Shown here: positions 24,540 to 36,033 of the stretch, one piece after another
Layout: every line of letters begins with the position of its first letter
Position numbering within the stretch: the first letter of the stretch is position 1
From: Vandiemenella viatica
Taxonomy: Eukaryota > Arthropoda > Insecta > Orthoptera > Morabidae
Assembly: GCA_031002005.1 (NCBI GenBank)
Contig: JARYHS010011408.1
Span: 222,869,473 to 222,933,472 of the forward strand
DNA: 64,000 nt
Direction of reading: 5' to 3'
Program-made: the position numbers and the translations under genes
The notes under the pieces: model-generated
What the model saw: only the letters and a program-made list of their open reading frames with translations
The model's database searches: none
Told to the model about the DNA's origin: nothing

Positions 24540-24719
24540 TGCATTCGGGTTGATGCACATTCAAGTCCCCTTCCGGACTTTCAAATTTCGATCTTGCATG
24601 GTTTCTCGAAATCCCTCCAGGATAAAACCTGGATTAACCAAATTCCTTTTCGTTCCCTCCCTCCCGCCCTCGTTACCTCGACGTCGGCGAGGCATAAAGC
24701 GATAAGAACAACAAAAAAT
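24540..24719 (+). mobile_element. SINE-A copy, internally deleted
   Basis: A remnant of the B box region (gattcaagtcccc-like), then catggtttctcgaaatccc, the deleted middle, and the tail acgtcggcgaggcataaagc with an A-rich end. Confidence 0.65.
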
Positions 24720-25984
24720 GTTTTTGCTTGGTGGCAAATTTACTATTATTCCAATGTATCATTCCAAATAACTTACGATACTAGAATAATTTCTCTAGAA
24801 ATAAGATATAAAGTTCACTCTAGAAGACGTTAACACAAAATAATATATTAAGATGCCATAAATAAAGTGCGAAACCTTGCTGTTATCCGGACAAGCGCAA
24901 ACGAAAGGGACCTGCTCCCGGTACAAGAAACTGCAATCAAGAATGTGATTTCAAGCGAGAAAGATCTCAGCTTTCCAGTTTATAAGCAACCAATATTCTC
25001 TCACGCGTCTTGGCAGAGAATGCTTGAGGATTCAAGGAGGAATTTTCATAAGTACTGTCATATTACTAATTAAAGACCCACCTAATTTTTATTATTACTA
25101 TGGTTTGGTCAATTATTATATTGCTCTGAGACATACGAGGGTAATATCGATTGCTACAGACCGGTATCGCTGGATTGATTATAAAAATAGAATCTTTGCT
25201 AATATATTCTAGTAAGTTCCATGATGTTCGCTGGTATAGTGAGAACTTATCCTGAAAGAATTGTACGGCTATAAAGTTTTTTATGTTTCCAGTTTGTGGA
25301 ATTATAATTACATTGCGACGAGCTAAACTAATTCACAGTGCCGTGTCGGCGAAACAAAAACTGTGGTTGGTGGAGAAACGAGTGTATTATCAAATATGTT
25401 GGACTATTGTTGCCACTATATAAAGTGAATAAATAGAAAACTGTTTCTTTTACGTGCTGAACTGAAATTAATGTGACTAGTTGATATAAACGTCTCATTT
25501 TTGGCCAAAGGACTTGCGATCTTCGGATAATCGTACTCGTAACTTCTGGTGTTGTAATTAAACTTATTGAAAAATATCAGTCGGTGGTTGGACAGTTCTG
25601 CGTCTATCGGTTCATTAAAGTGTGTGGATAAAATAACACAATAAAAAACAATATATTTTATTCCAATGATCATCTGACTGAGGTGACCGTGTTTTATAAG
25701 AATCAGGAGAAATAGAAGTTCCGATTGCCAGATAGTAATATTAGACGCCATTCAGTGTGATGACGTAATGTTTCAAAATGGCAGCCTGTTTATTACTTCT
25801 ATTTTAGTTAAGGAATATTGTAGACAGCAAATATTTCTACAGAATCTGCCGAAATACATGGACAATATTCCAGCGAATGATCGAATATTCTTAAACATTA
25901 TCGAAGGCTATCGGGTGACTCACATTCATGTCGAAATTTTATTATATTATAATATTTTTCCTTCCTAGCATTTTGAATATTGTT
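24720..25984. other. Intron sequence, nothing recognised
   Basis: The 111-codon minus frame at 25416-25751 shows no domain, signal or splice context and is probably chance. Confidence 0.4.
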
Positions 25985-27617
25985 TTTTTTTTAATTTTTT
26001 AAAGTACTTAGGTATCGTCAGAGTCCAAATACGCATTATTGGATTAATTATGACTTGTATCTTGTGCTAATGACTGCCTCGTTTTCTTCAACTAGCTTTG
26101 TAGATAGCTTAACTTAATGTTGATAAATGACATGGAAATGTTAACTAAATTATTTAGTAGAAAATTAAAGAGAATTTAATTAAATGTTAAGTAGAAATGA
26201 ACTAAAGGATGAAAGTGAAACATATCAAAAACCTCTGATAAACAAATTACATTTGTCATATGAATTAATGACCAAGCTGCTGTAAGGCGATATAAGATTA
26301 TTTGAAAAAGTTCGATTCATTTAATTTAATACAATATCATAATGCAGTTATATGAGTCATGAGATTTAAAAAAAAAAAAAATTCCATGAAAGTGAAAAGT
26401 TATGACTAAACAAATATAAAAAAACTACAGTTCCCACATGCCAAAAATTGTTCTCATATGGCATCAAAGAGAGTTGAGCTGTGCGGTCTGGTCTGATAAA
26501 TAGAGATCTGACCAGCTATTTATACGGATAGGTGGTCATAAATGCGAGTGAATACAGCGTGTTATGGAAAATAAACAACAAAAGAGCGTCTACCGGTTAG
26601 AATCCTCAAGAAGAGCTAGGATAATTTCTATCATGGATGGCTGGAAAAATTGCATTCATAATATGCACTTCTAACAACCAAACATTCAAAAAATGTTGAA
26701 GTTAAACGTAGTCTTACCTTACTGGCAATTTATTCAGAAATCATAAATGAAAAGAATTGCAGGTGATCAATTTCTTTTTCGGTGCTTGTAAAGGGCAGAT
26801 ACGAATGAATGCAGCACTTACCTTGAGGAAGTCCCTGAGGCAGAAGACTTTTTAAAAAAGTACTTAAAGCGTTGTCAGAATCCATTTGCGGAGTACTCAG
26901 TATTATTTGGTAAACTTTGACTGATATCTTATGCTAATGACTTTTCTTTGACTGGATTTGTAAATAGCTCACAGCTTTATAAATGTTAACATTACTTGGA
27001 AATGTTAGCAAAATTATTTATTCCAAAATGACAGGGAATTTAATTTAATGTTTAATAGAAATAAAAAAGGTATGAAAGTGAATCATCTCAAAAACCTCTG
27101 ATAAGCGCTGCTGCAATGTCACGTAAGATCATTTGGAAAAAAACCCAGTTCATTTAACAGCTTTATCAAAACGAAGTTACATGGTATTTAGAATTACAAA
27201 AACAAAAATTATTATAGTTAAAAGTCATTATGCACATGCGAAAAATTGTATCAAACATTTGAGATGTGTGGTCTGGGCTGAATAATGGAGAGATGGACAA
27301 CCCTTTCTATGGATCGTTTGTAATATGTAGCATGTACTAAGAAATAAATAGCAGAAGTGCGTCTTCCAGTTGGAATTTTCAAGAAGAGCTCTGTAATGGA
27401 AAGCTGAGAACAATTCATTCATAATCTGCACTGCGAATGAACAAATATTCCAAATCAAATTTTAAATTTAACATATTTCTATTTTACTGACAATATACGG
27501 TTTAGGCAGTAACATTCAGCAAGCACAAATGCACCAAAATATATTTCGGATCTAGAAAAGGGTGGGTGCGAATGAATTCTGGACTTACCTTGAGGAAGTC
27601 CCTGAGCCAGAAGACTT
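25985..27617. repeat. Tandem duplication of exon-4 3' end and its downstream intron
   Basis: Copy A (about 25985-26850) and copy B (about 26851-27617) are diverged direct repeats. Shared blocks in the same order include aaagtactta, the 'atcttgtgctaatgactg'-like block, 'catggaaatgtta', 'aaaacctctgataa', a 'tgtgcggtctgg/tgtgtggtctgg' block, and finally the exon end with its donor. Copy B is the one attached to the functional exon. Many substitutions and small indels separate the copies, so the event is old. The exon remnant is the best-preserved part. Confidence 0.8.
26822..26850 (-). pseudogene. Partial copy of exon 4 with an intact splice donor
   Basis: These 29 bases match the 3' end of the exon at 27589 with a single G/C difference, and they keep the flanking donor (|gtaagt on the minus strand). 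Homology stops abruptly at 26850, where exon 4 would continue upstream, so this copy has no acceptor and no upstream coding sequence. It is the edge of a tandem duplication of intron sequence lying 767 bp from the original. In sense direction it sits downstream of the real donor, so it could act as a decoy donor but not as a normal exon. Confidence 0.8.
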
Positions 27618-27721
27618 CCGGTTTGGGATCGCCGACCACCTCGCACTGGATTACCACTGTGTCGCCTTCCACCGCCTCAGTGGATCGGGGCTTGGTAATG
27701 AAAATCGGCTCCAGAGAGTAT
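27589..27721 (-). CDS. Muscle Ig-domain protein, internal exon 4 (first half of Ig domain C)
   Basis: This 133-bp exon encodes one split base plus 44 codons and ends in phase 0. The acceptor is tatgtgtttcag|ATACTC and the donor CTCAAG|gtaagt. The peptide begins YSLEPIFITKP and runs through EGDTVVIQCEVVGDPKPEVF with the B-strand Cys, then W-LRDFLK, which is the A to C' part of an I-set Ig domain. The second half of this domain must be encoded further left, beyond the window, because I find no continuation between 1 and 27588. The DPKPEVxWLRDFLK arrangement resembles an Ig domain I associate with insect Unc-89/obscurin or stretchin-MLCK-type proteins; that is a memory-based family call. Its donor-side end and downstream intron have been duplicated (see 25985-27617). 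Confidence 0.87.
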
Positions 27722-28219
27722 CTGAAACACATACGATCAGCTACACTGTCGCCACTTCATAAAGTCATAAATAAAACGCGTCAAACAGGAATCAAACAAC
27801 AAACAGATCTGATGATGATGGCAGCAGATTTCGGAATCTAGATATTAATACGCTAAGCGAAAACTTTGGATCCCTTTTTAAGAATATTGCTCGCACGGAG
27901 AAGTGCGAGATTTGGCATAGTTAAATTTTATATGGAGAAGAAGTGCATAAAGCTAAAATCTGAATGTAATATATGTTAAAAATACATCAAATTAAATAAA
28001 ATAAAACATTCGTTGTTTATATATATTATTATTATTATTTTTTTTTTTTAGTTTTTTTTTTTTTTAGTGGCAACGAGACTTAGCGATTGTGGAAATGTAT
28101 GTGATCTTCGTCAGTAGTAAAGAAAAAATATAATAAGCATAATTAATACATGTTACAATTAGTTTATTAAAATAAAAAATTAATTTGCGAACGTGTGTGT
28201 GTGTGAAATAGGATCGGAG

Positions 28220-28427
28220 CAGGGCCGGCGTTAGGGAGGGGTAAGCGGGGCAAAAGAACCCCGGACACGGGCTCAATCTGTACCTATGATTCTGAGCATG
28301 TTAGTATTAAAATTTTCTGACTTTATACACAATAATCAAAGTTAAAAGTAAAAAAAAAAATGTGTGGGTAAAGGGGGTGCGCCTATGAACGCTTACCTGG
28401 GGCCCGAGAATCCTAACGCCGGCTTTG
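28220..28427. mobile_element. hAT-type MITE, 208 bp
   Basis: Terminal inverted repeats are cagggccggcgttagg and, inverted, caaagccggcgttagg. They are flanked by a perfect 8-bp direct repeat, gatcggag (28212-28219 and 28428-28435). There is no coding capacity. Length, termini and target duplication all fit a hAT-mobilised non-autonomous element. Confidence 0.85.
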
Positions 28428-29204
28428 GATCGGAGTCAACGTTCTGACATGTATTCCCAGCATTGAGACACTGTGGTCTTTGGTGATACAAAAGACTCGC
28501 ATAAAGTAGAGATTAATCTTTGAAGTTATAAAAGGAACACTTCGAAAAGGAATGTAGCGATTCTGCCCGATACTATATGGTCTTCTGATTATTTAAAAGG
28601 TTACACTTCATTTAAGTGTCTTTTGATTTTCAGTAATTTCACTAGAGAGGAAGAGAGAGAGAGAGAGAGAGAGACAAGAAAGAAGGAATACGTATTTGCG
28701 TGAAATTCAAAACGATAACAGACCAAATTTAAATAGCTTACACAAAATGACGAAATTATTTTGATGGATACATTTAAATGCGCACTGAATGTCATTCCAA
28801 GAAATTTTCACAGTTTAGAATTTACAATGCATATTTCGCAATGCAAAACATTTCGAATCAGAAGTCACTTCAGGTGAAAGGACTACATTTACTTCATGTT
28901 TCATGAAGCTAAAGCACTTTTCTGGCCTTAAGTCAAAATGAATATTTCAAATCCAAATGAACCATCGATAAATACATTTCATCATTTGCTATGGTTAGTT
29001 CAGAAGCTCAAATTTAGGATACAGTCACGCGTGGGCTGTATTGTTTTAATTTCATAGGTATTGCAGGGAATTAAACCAAACAACACAAGCTAATAACGTA
29101 TCGGTACACGCTTGCAGCCAACGACGTCATAATATATCTATGCTCACAGGAAGCGCAATAGAACAAATTCAAATATTGATTATTACTCTTTCATGAAAGA
29201 AACC
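28428..29204. other. Intron sequence with a (ga)n microsatellite
   Basis: A gaga run lies at about 28652-28674. Nothing else is recognised. Confidence 0.5.
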
Positions 29205-29347
29205 ATGGTTTCCCAAATCACTCCAGGAAAATGCCGGGATGCTTCCTTCAAAAGGCCATGGCCGAATTCCTTCCCATTCCTTGCCCCCATCCTTTCCCGT
29301 CTGTAAAGACCTCGCTGTTAAGAGACGTTAAACAGTTTAAAAAAATG
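29205..29347 (+). mobile_element. SINE-A fragment with variant 'gttaaac' tail
   Basis: 5'-truncated: it starts at ccatggtttcccaaatcac, keeps aaaaggccatggccgaatt and ends gttaagagacgttaaacag plus poly-A. With the 14902 copy it defines a second tail type. Confidence 0.85.
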
Positions 29348-29409
29348 AAAGAAACTAAATAACCTAATGAAATAGGTCGAATTTCGACCCCTGGGCGATC
29401 ACTATTATA

Positions 29410-30729
29410 CATTGATGAGCCAAACAATTAATGTCACCGCCCACCATGAGACCGAATGCCGTCTTGTGACGTAGCTAGTACGTCATGCGGTAAAGAAAGT
29501 TTATAAGAGGAACAGAGAGGAATGGAAGTTATTTTAGTGAATGCACGTTTGACAGACTGGGAAATGCACTCACAAAAGTGAATTTGACAAAGGGAAAATT
29601 GTTCTGGCCTGGCGCCTGGGAAAGAGCATTTCGGAAGTGGCGAGGCTAGTTGGCTGTTCGAATGCTACTCTAGTGAACACCTATGAAAGTGATTGACGGA
29701 CGGTGGTGAAGGTCAACCCCAACATCACAGAACGTGGAGGTGGGAGACTTGCAAAGCAAGATAGGGGTCAATCTGGGGCAGAGTACAATGCTGGTACCGG
29801 CACAAGCAAGTGTTTCGGAGCACACCATGCAGCCGTCACTGGTGAACAGGCTGGTCAATCTGTGTTCCCATGTTGACCCAACGATATCGTCAATTACGAT
29901 TACATTAGATACCAGATCATCGAGATTCGACCGTGGATCAATGGAAATATGTCGCCTGGTGGGATTTTTGTACACAAGGTCGAGAGTTGTGTCCAGATAT
30001 GCCACCTTCCAGGTGAACGGCTGCTCGGAACATGCTCAGACCGTCGTCGGTAGCATAGAGGTTAGAGTACCAAAGGTCACCGGTTCGAGTCCGGCCGCGG
30101 ACATGAGCGTTTAAGTGATGTCAGTGTTAATGATGTGTCCGTGCTGTGGTGTCTGGAGATAATGATACACTAGGTGAGTCATGTCGATCACACTGAGCTG
30201 GATGTATGGTCTCAGTAGCCCGAATTAAATAAAAAAGATACATGCGCCGCACCAAGGACGAAGGCTGGGAGGACTTTAGGCTATTATGCTATGGGGGATA
30301 TTCAACTGGGCTTTCATGACAGCTGCTGACTTCGTGAAAATTATTGCGGACCAGCTGCATCACTTCATGTATTCCTCGATGGTGATGACATCTTACAGCT
30401 GGATAAATGTCCGTGTCACAAGACCAGTATCATGCTACAGTATTTTAGGAGTTTCATAGTGAACTCAAGTTGGTAACTCGGCCACCAAATTCACTTGATT
30501 TTAAACGATAGAACACTTCTGGAACGCTATCGGGCACCAGACTAGCACCCTCAAACTAACGACACGCAATTTAAAGGAATCATGCGAACTGTGGTTTAAC
30601 ATCAGGAGCCAGATACCTCTGGAAACTACAAAGCACTTGTCGAATCCATGCCACACCGAATTGCTGCTGTATTGCTTTCCAACACGTTATTAAGCAGGTA
30701 ATCATAACATTTTGGCTCATCAGTGAATG
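29410..30729 (+). mobile_element. Tc1-type transposon relic with both terminal repeats
   Basis: Inverted ends are cattgatgagccaaac at the left and, inverted from the right, cattcactgatgagcc. Both are flanked by TA (29408-29409 and 30730-30731). Inside, broken frames give FDKGKIVLAWRLGKSISEVA (the helix-turn-helix part of a Tc1 transposase), GRLAKQDR and, near the end, a degenerate 'TIEHFWNAIG' corresponding to the NPIEHLWD motif before the last catalytic residue. Stops and a SINE-B insertion destroy the gene. Confidence 0.78.
30046..30238 (+). mobile_element. SINE-B copy nested in the Tc1 relic
   Basis: Head gtcggtagcatagaggttag, B box ccggttcgagtccggccg, then atgatacactaggtgagtca and cacactgagctggatgtatg, ending in an A-rich stretch. 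Block order is identical to the 15.5-kb copy. Confidence 0.78.
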
Positions 30730-30731
30730 TA

Positions 30732-32030
30732 TGTCCCGATAGGTTGACATATCTCGGAGAAATTACGCCATAACACTGTATGCACATGGACACCTACAAC
30801 CGTATCAGCAACGAGTAGTCTGTTGGTTGGGTCTGGCTGATTATTTTAAGTGTTTCAAGATTCACCTTGGACCTTCTTGTTGCACTTAGGAATCACGAGC
30901 ATGTTACTCTATCCTCTCCAAATACAGTTATTCAGCGCAAAATAACACAACAGACATAACAATTTGTTGTAGTCTTGTTACGTACGTCTTGTAATTCTAG
31001 ACGCGTCAAGGATCATAAGTTTAAAATATGAACTTGAGTCAAGAAATGTGACGTTATGAGTTACTTTTAAAAATGTCCCCGTTTTGTTTCGCTGAATTCA
31101 GTTTTTATGCACATTTGAGATTTGTACAATGTATACTGTCTATGCTTGTCTCACACAAGCTTTTACTTTCATTGAAACCATTCTCAGAATGGATTGGTTT
31201 TTATTTGAAATGACATCGCAGCATTCATTCGGATAGAAGTGTTAGTATACAGTCACAAGTGAACAATTTTCTTTATGAGCTGAAGGTATTCCATGTCGAG
31301 AAAGTACTCATAAGTAACACAGCAACCTAATAACAATAATATCTCGTGTGAGATAGAAAGTAGTTCCATTTTTCGTTCTTTGCCGGTAGAGTCGGTATTT
31401 ATGGTCGACCCCCAAGAAATTCTCAGGCTTTCGTTGTTAATAACGTAGACACAAACAGCCAGACTAAAATATGCACCCAAAAAAGATGCGAAAAGTCGGT
31501 CTTAATGTTGGTATTAACAGGACGGTTATAGATTTTATGAAAATGTTAAACAATATGAGCACAGCATAATTGAAGCTCAACACAGCTGCATATTGTTACA
31601 TATCATCCCCATAATCTCTCTGATGGGCTTTATCGACAGAACATTTCGATAAATATGAGTTCAAAAGCGCTGTCTTGATTCCTATTGTCTTGTACTCTTT
31701 GTTAGAGCCATACACCATTCCATATTGGAAATATGATTTTAAATGTATTTTATTATGTATGATAACTGTAATAAATACAAATACTAAAAGTATTGGAGAA
31801 TCCTTGACAGACAAGGTCTAAAGCGAGCAATGGAAGACTCGATAGACAAGAAAAACAATGAAACAATAGAGCTAAATGAAAATAAATGTAGCTCGAGATG
31901 AGCCGTAAAAACAAGTCCTGTTAATTTGTTCGGATTTTAGATTGTATAAGTAATAGCATATAATAGGTACAGCATAAGTTGCGGTTGGAACACTGTCTGT
32001 TAAATCTTCAAACATAAACTAGACATCGTT
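30732..32030. other. Intron sequence, nothing recognised
   Basis: AT-rich. The minus frames at 31253 and 31596 have no recognisable features. Confidence 0.45.
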
Positions 32031-32064
<34 letters not shown>

Positions 32065-32323
32065 TTTCATTCCTCCCAGCAGAAGGCTGGGAGGCGGGCT
32101 GCTGGAGAGTCATAGGGGACTCTTTTCAGCCAATCTACTACTACGGGGAGGGAAGGGGGATGGAAGGTCGGCCGTGGCCTTGTAGGGAACCATCCCAGCA
32201 TTCGCCTAAGTGTCTGAGGGAAACCACGGAAAACCTCAGACAGGATGGCCGAACCGAGTTTAACCCCGGTCCTCCCGAATGATAGGTAGGAGGCCAATAT
32301 TGGCCTCCTCCCATCTCGGTGAC
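32031..32323 (-). mobile_element. SINE-C copy, reverse, with poly-A
   Basis: On the minus strand it has a head with attcgggaggaccggggtta, a body with ccgtggtttccctcagac and cgaatgctgggatggttcc, then a distinct 3' part (cctatgactctccagcagcc, gcctcccagccttctgctgg) and a poly-A of about 30. The middle is clearly related to SINE-A; the 3' part is not. Confidence 0.75.
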
Positions 32324-32479
32324 ATCGTTGTTTGGTATCAGTAGAATTACTTATAACACAACATTTACAAACTGGCTGCGAGAATTTGTATGGTTGCTTT
32401 CAGTATGTCTTTCTTTGTGTGTATCGTTTAAAAACTAATGCAAAGAATACAGCCATATCACACATAGTTATAGCGAAGA

Positions 32480-32670
32480 TTATGCATAGCGGATCTAGGA
32501 ATTTTCCGAGTCGGGGCTCCTTCGAAAAAAAGAAAAAGAAAAAACAGCACAAAATAAATTTATGCCCTTCAGACACGATTTTGCCACCCCCCTGACGTTA
32601 AGTTGCCGCCCGGAGCAAGTGCTGCGGTTTGCCCCCCCCCCCTCCCCCCCACTCCGGGCACTGAGGTTAA
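32480..32670. repeat. Possible hAT MITE remnant, C-rich
   Basis: Starts gcggatctaggaattttcc, like the common cag-g-gcggatc hAT terminus but lacking the first bases. It contains an A-rich stretch and a long C run and ends actccgggcactg, the inverse of cagtgcccggagt. No clear target duplication. Confidence 0.35.
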
Positions 32671-32979
32671 GTGATGGTTAAACATATACGAGACACAGTA
32701 TCCCATTAAATTACTTGGTTCCAGATGATGCAGACTTTAAAAAAAATAGCAAATTTTGTTTGTATATCTCGCAAAATGTAACGAAGGAAACTGCACCTAA
32801 TAATAACTCATGTCATCAGTTTACGTATAGAATACTTTCTGTCATGATAATTTACATGGTCACTATGATACAGAGGCAAACTAAAGAAAGAATTTGAATG
32901 GATTTTATGTACAGTGATATGTAAGCCATATGCTGTGGGTTAAAATACATGACACATTTTATCCTAATAAAGTATATAC

Positions 32980-33745
32980 GAGGGTACGCTGAAAAAAAAT
33001 GCACACATGCTTGTAGTCCGCGAACGAAATTACCTTCTGAAACACGATCGGTGGCATGTGGAAGTAATATTGCCCCTCTGGATGCATGTGCAGGTTTGAA
33101 GTCGACGAATTCATCTAGTGTATTTTGAGAAACAGAAGTTGGGAGACGTGTTCTAGTGATATGCCAATGCGAGTTAAACACCGTGCTGTTATTCAATTTT
33201 TAACTGCTGAAAAAGTGATTCCTACTGAGATTCGTTGTGGTTTAAAGACTGTTACTGGTAGGTATACAGTAAATCGATGGTCTGGAAAAGCCACAATAGT
33301 TGATGAAAAACCCAGCGGACGTCGGATCACTCCCACAGGCAATAAACATCGACCGATTTTCTGGAACGAGTGGTAACCGTAAATTCTTCTCGGTACATAC
33401 AGACACTATAATACCTCAAACATCGTATTTGTAGTGTTAAAGGAAGCCTTGCAACATGGCAACACTCGTCCACACACCTCGCTCGCACCTGCAGAGGTTC
33501 GGCGAAACCGGAAGTCTGAACCAATTCCATACCATTTTTACTCCTCCCACCTTGTACCTTGCGATTTTTATTTATTTATATTTTTTTCCTCTGCTCAAGA
33601 GAGATCTCAAAGGTAACCATTACACCTCGGACGATCAGGTGAAGGCAGCTGTCAAATTCTGGATTCCACAAAAGTCGGAATTTTTTTTCAATAACGGAAT
33701 AAAAAAACGTGTTACACGATGAGAGAAATGTGTTATCATTAACAG
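32980..33745 (+). mobile_element. mariner-type transposase relic
   Basis: The N-terminal piece (33160-33350) reads VKHRAVIQFLTAEKVIP, with later DEKPSGRR. The C-terminal piece (33440-33735) reads LQHGNTRPHTSLAPAEVRR, then SHLVPCDFYLF and a 'DDQVKAAVKFW' segment ending KKRVTR. These correspond to the HDNARPH and LAPCDFHLF motifs of mariner transposases. The central part with the first catalytic Asp is deleted, and frames are broken. Confidence 0.72.
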
Positions 33746-33966
33746 TGCTTATGGCTAAATGCCTCGACCACATCAAGGTCATTAGAGGTGGGAAAGGACT
33801 GGAGTCAAGGAACGGGAAGGAGTTCGGCCACAGTATTTTGAAGGAAGCATCCCGGCATTCGCCTGGTGTCGCTGGGAGAAACCATAGAAAACTCAAATCT
33901 GAATGCCTCAAAGGGGATTCGAACCCATGCGAGGCCAGAGCGTTACTGTTCACCCACCCCGCTCGG
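33746..33966 (-). mobile_element. SINE-A copy, reverse
   Basis: Tail gtcgaggcatttagccat on the minus strand, body and head present (ccgagcggggtgggtgaac). It directly follows the mariner relic and may have inserted into it. Confidence 0.85.
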
Positions 33967-34558
33967 TTTTACCTTTATAAGGATACGTTTAGTTCTCTTA
34001 TAATTATATACAGTTTACGCAAACAGTTCACTTTTTGCCAGCAGTAGCAATATATGCCTTTCATACGCCGTACCAATCTGTTGAAATCACACAAGCTATA
34101 ATAGATTGGCTATACGTATGTTACAACTAGCGATTTTATATGATAGTTTATACAAATATTCATAAAACAATCTATTCCTACATGCTTCAGGTAGCATCCC
34201 TTTAAACGCTGCTATAGATAAGATTTGCGACCAATATTGAATTGTTTGAGGGTCACACGTAGTTACAGAATCATCCGAAGTACTGGTAGTTTCAAAGGTT
34301 AGTAGAAACAAAATGTCGGACAAATACGTTTAAAATATTCACAAATATTCACAAATTCTGAAGGAAATGAAAGAAATATGAAAAACTTGTAATTTGCAAT
34401 CTTCAAAAAGAAATCATAGAATAGTGACTAAATGGGAACGAATAATATCATTTCAGGGCAAGATTTATAAAACGTTTCTGAATGTATGTATTTCAATCTT
34501 TCCTGGACTCACAGAAATGTAACTGATTTCAAACTATTCATTACTACTAATGAGTCTG

Positions 34559-34752
34559 ACAGGTAAGCGTGAACATTAGGGCCTGCTAAACTGTGGAAGG
34601 AGTGAGTTCGATCCCCGGACTGGCCATTCAGATTTCCTAAAATACTCCACGAAAATGTCGGAATAGTTTCTTCACAACGTTCGTGACTGATTTAGTTCTT
34701 CATCCCCAATTCTCTTTCAACAAGCTATTAGTTAATAAAGGCGCAAAAAATG
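34559..34752 (+). mobile_element. Old, divergent SINE-A copy
   Basis: Ordered but weak matches: gagttcgatccccggac (B box), ctggccattcagatttcc, aatgtcggaatagtttcttc and an A-rich end. Confidence 0.6.
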
Positions 34753-34944
34753 AAAAATCCAAAAGGAGGTCGTCTTGCACGCATTCTATAATACTCCGAA
34801 ATTTTTATATCATTTCTAGTGCAAGCCCGCCACCATGTTTTTAGTATAATCACAGATCTAGAATAATTTCACATTTTTCACCGTATTCACTGGCGGAAAT
34901 GGGAATTTTTACACCCAGGCGTAGTTGTATGAAATTTGACTCTG

Positions 34945-36033
34945 AGTATTAACTTTTATGGCATTTGTTGATTTAGAAAAAGCTTTTGATAATGTTAGGT
35001 GGAACAAGATGTTATAAATTTTAAAGAAGTCAGGTCTAAAGTATCGAGATAGAAGAATACTTTATAAACTATATGAGAATCAAGTGGCTGTAATAAAAGT
35101 AAATAATTATGAGAGACAAGCATCAGTTAAAAAGGGTGTGAGACAAGGTAGTAGTCTATCCCCGTTAATATTCAACTTGTATGTAGAGGAAGCAATAAAG
35201 AGAGTAAAAGAAAAATTTCCATCTGGTATAAGTGTTCAGGGAGAAAAAATCAGTATGCTATAATTTGCTGATGACATTGTCTTCCTAGCAGAAAGGACTG
35301 TGGTTATTGAAAAATTACTGAATTGCATGAACAAAAACTGAAGGAAGATTTTGGACTGAATATAAATCAAAGCAAGACTAAAGTGATAAAATGTAGCAGA
35401 AATGATATCAATAATAGTAGATTAAATATAAAAGTAGGATCGAATGCAATTGCAGAAGTAAGTGATTTCTGATACTTGGGAAGAAAAAATATAACCGATG
35501 ATGTTAAAAGCAGAATAGTACTAGCAAAAAGAGCCTTCATGAAAAAGAGAAATCTTTTAGTTTCAAATATTAATCTAGAAATTAGAAAAAACTTTTTAAA
35601 ACTCTATGTGTGGAGACAGCACTTTACGGTAGTGAAACATGGACTTTAGGAATACCGGAAAGAAGGAAAATGGAAGCATTTGAATTGATATCATTTCTAC
35701 ATAAGAATGCTGAAAATTAAGTGGACAGACAAAGTAAGAAATGGAAGTAATGGGTGAGGAAAGATGATTGTGGAAGAAGCTTACAGAAAGAAGAGACAGT
35801 CTGGTAGGTCATATTTTAAGACATGCTGGATTGGTTAATTTGTTGGTGGAGGGAACAGTCGAAGTTAAGAACTGTAGAGGAAGTCAGAGATTAGAACAAA
35901 TGAAGCAGATAATTGAGGACGTGGGTTGTAAGGGGTATGTAGAGATGAAGAGGTTAGAAAGGGATGGAGGATTGCATCAAGCCAGTCGAAAGACTGATGA
36001 AAGCAAAAAAAAATTACCATATGAAGACTACTG
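34945..36033 (+). mobile_element. LINE reverse-transcriptase relic, RT core to 3' end
   Basis: 5'-truncated LINE ORF2. RT motifs are AFVDLEKAFDN (34961-34993), VRQGSSLSPLIFNLY (about 35138-35184) and FADDIVFLAE, with the catalytic FADD at 35264-35275. Downstream come YGSETW-like remnants and the conserved end SLVGHILRHAGLVNLLVEGT through IIEDVGCKGYVEMKRLERDG. At least three in-frame stops and one frameshift are present. It is the most complete RT in the window but cannot be active. Confidence 0.85.

Noticed and set aside
25416..25751. 111-codon minus frame as a possible gene
   Set aside because: AT-driven composition, no domain, no splice or promoter context.
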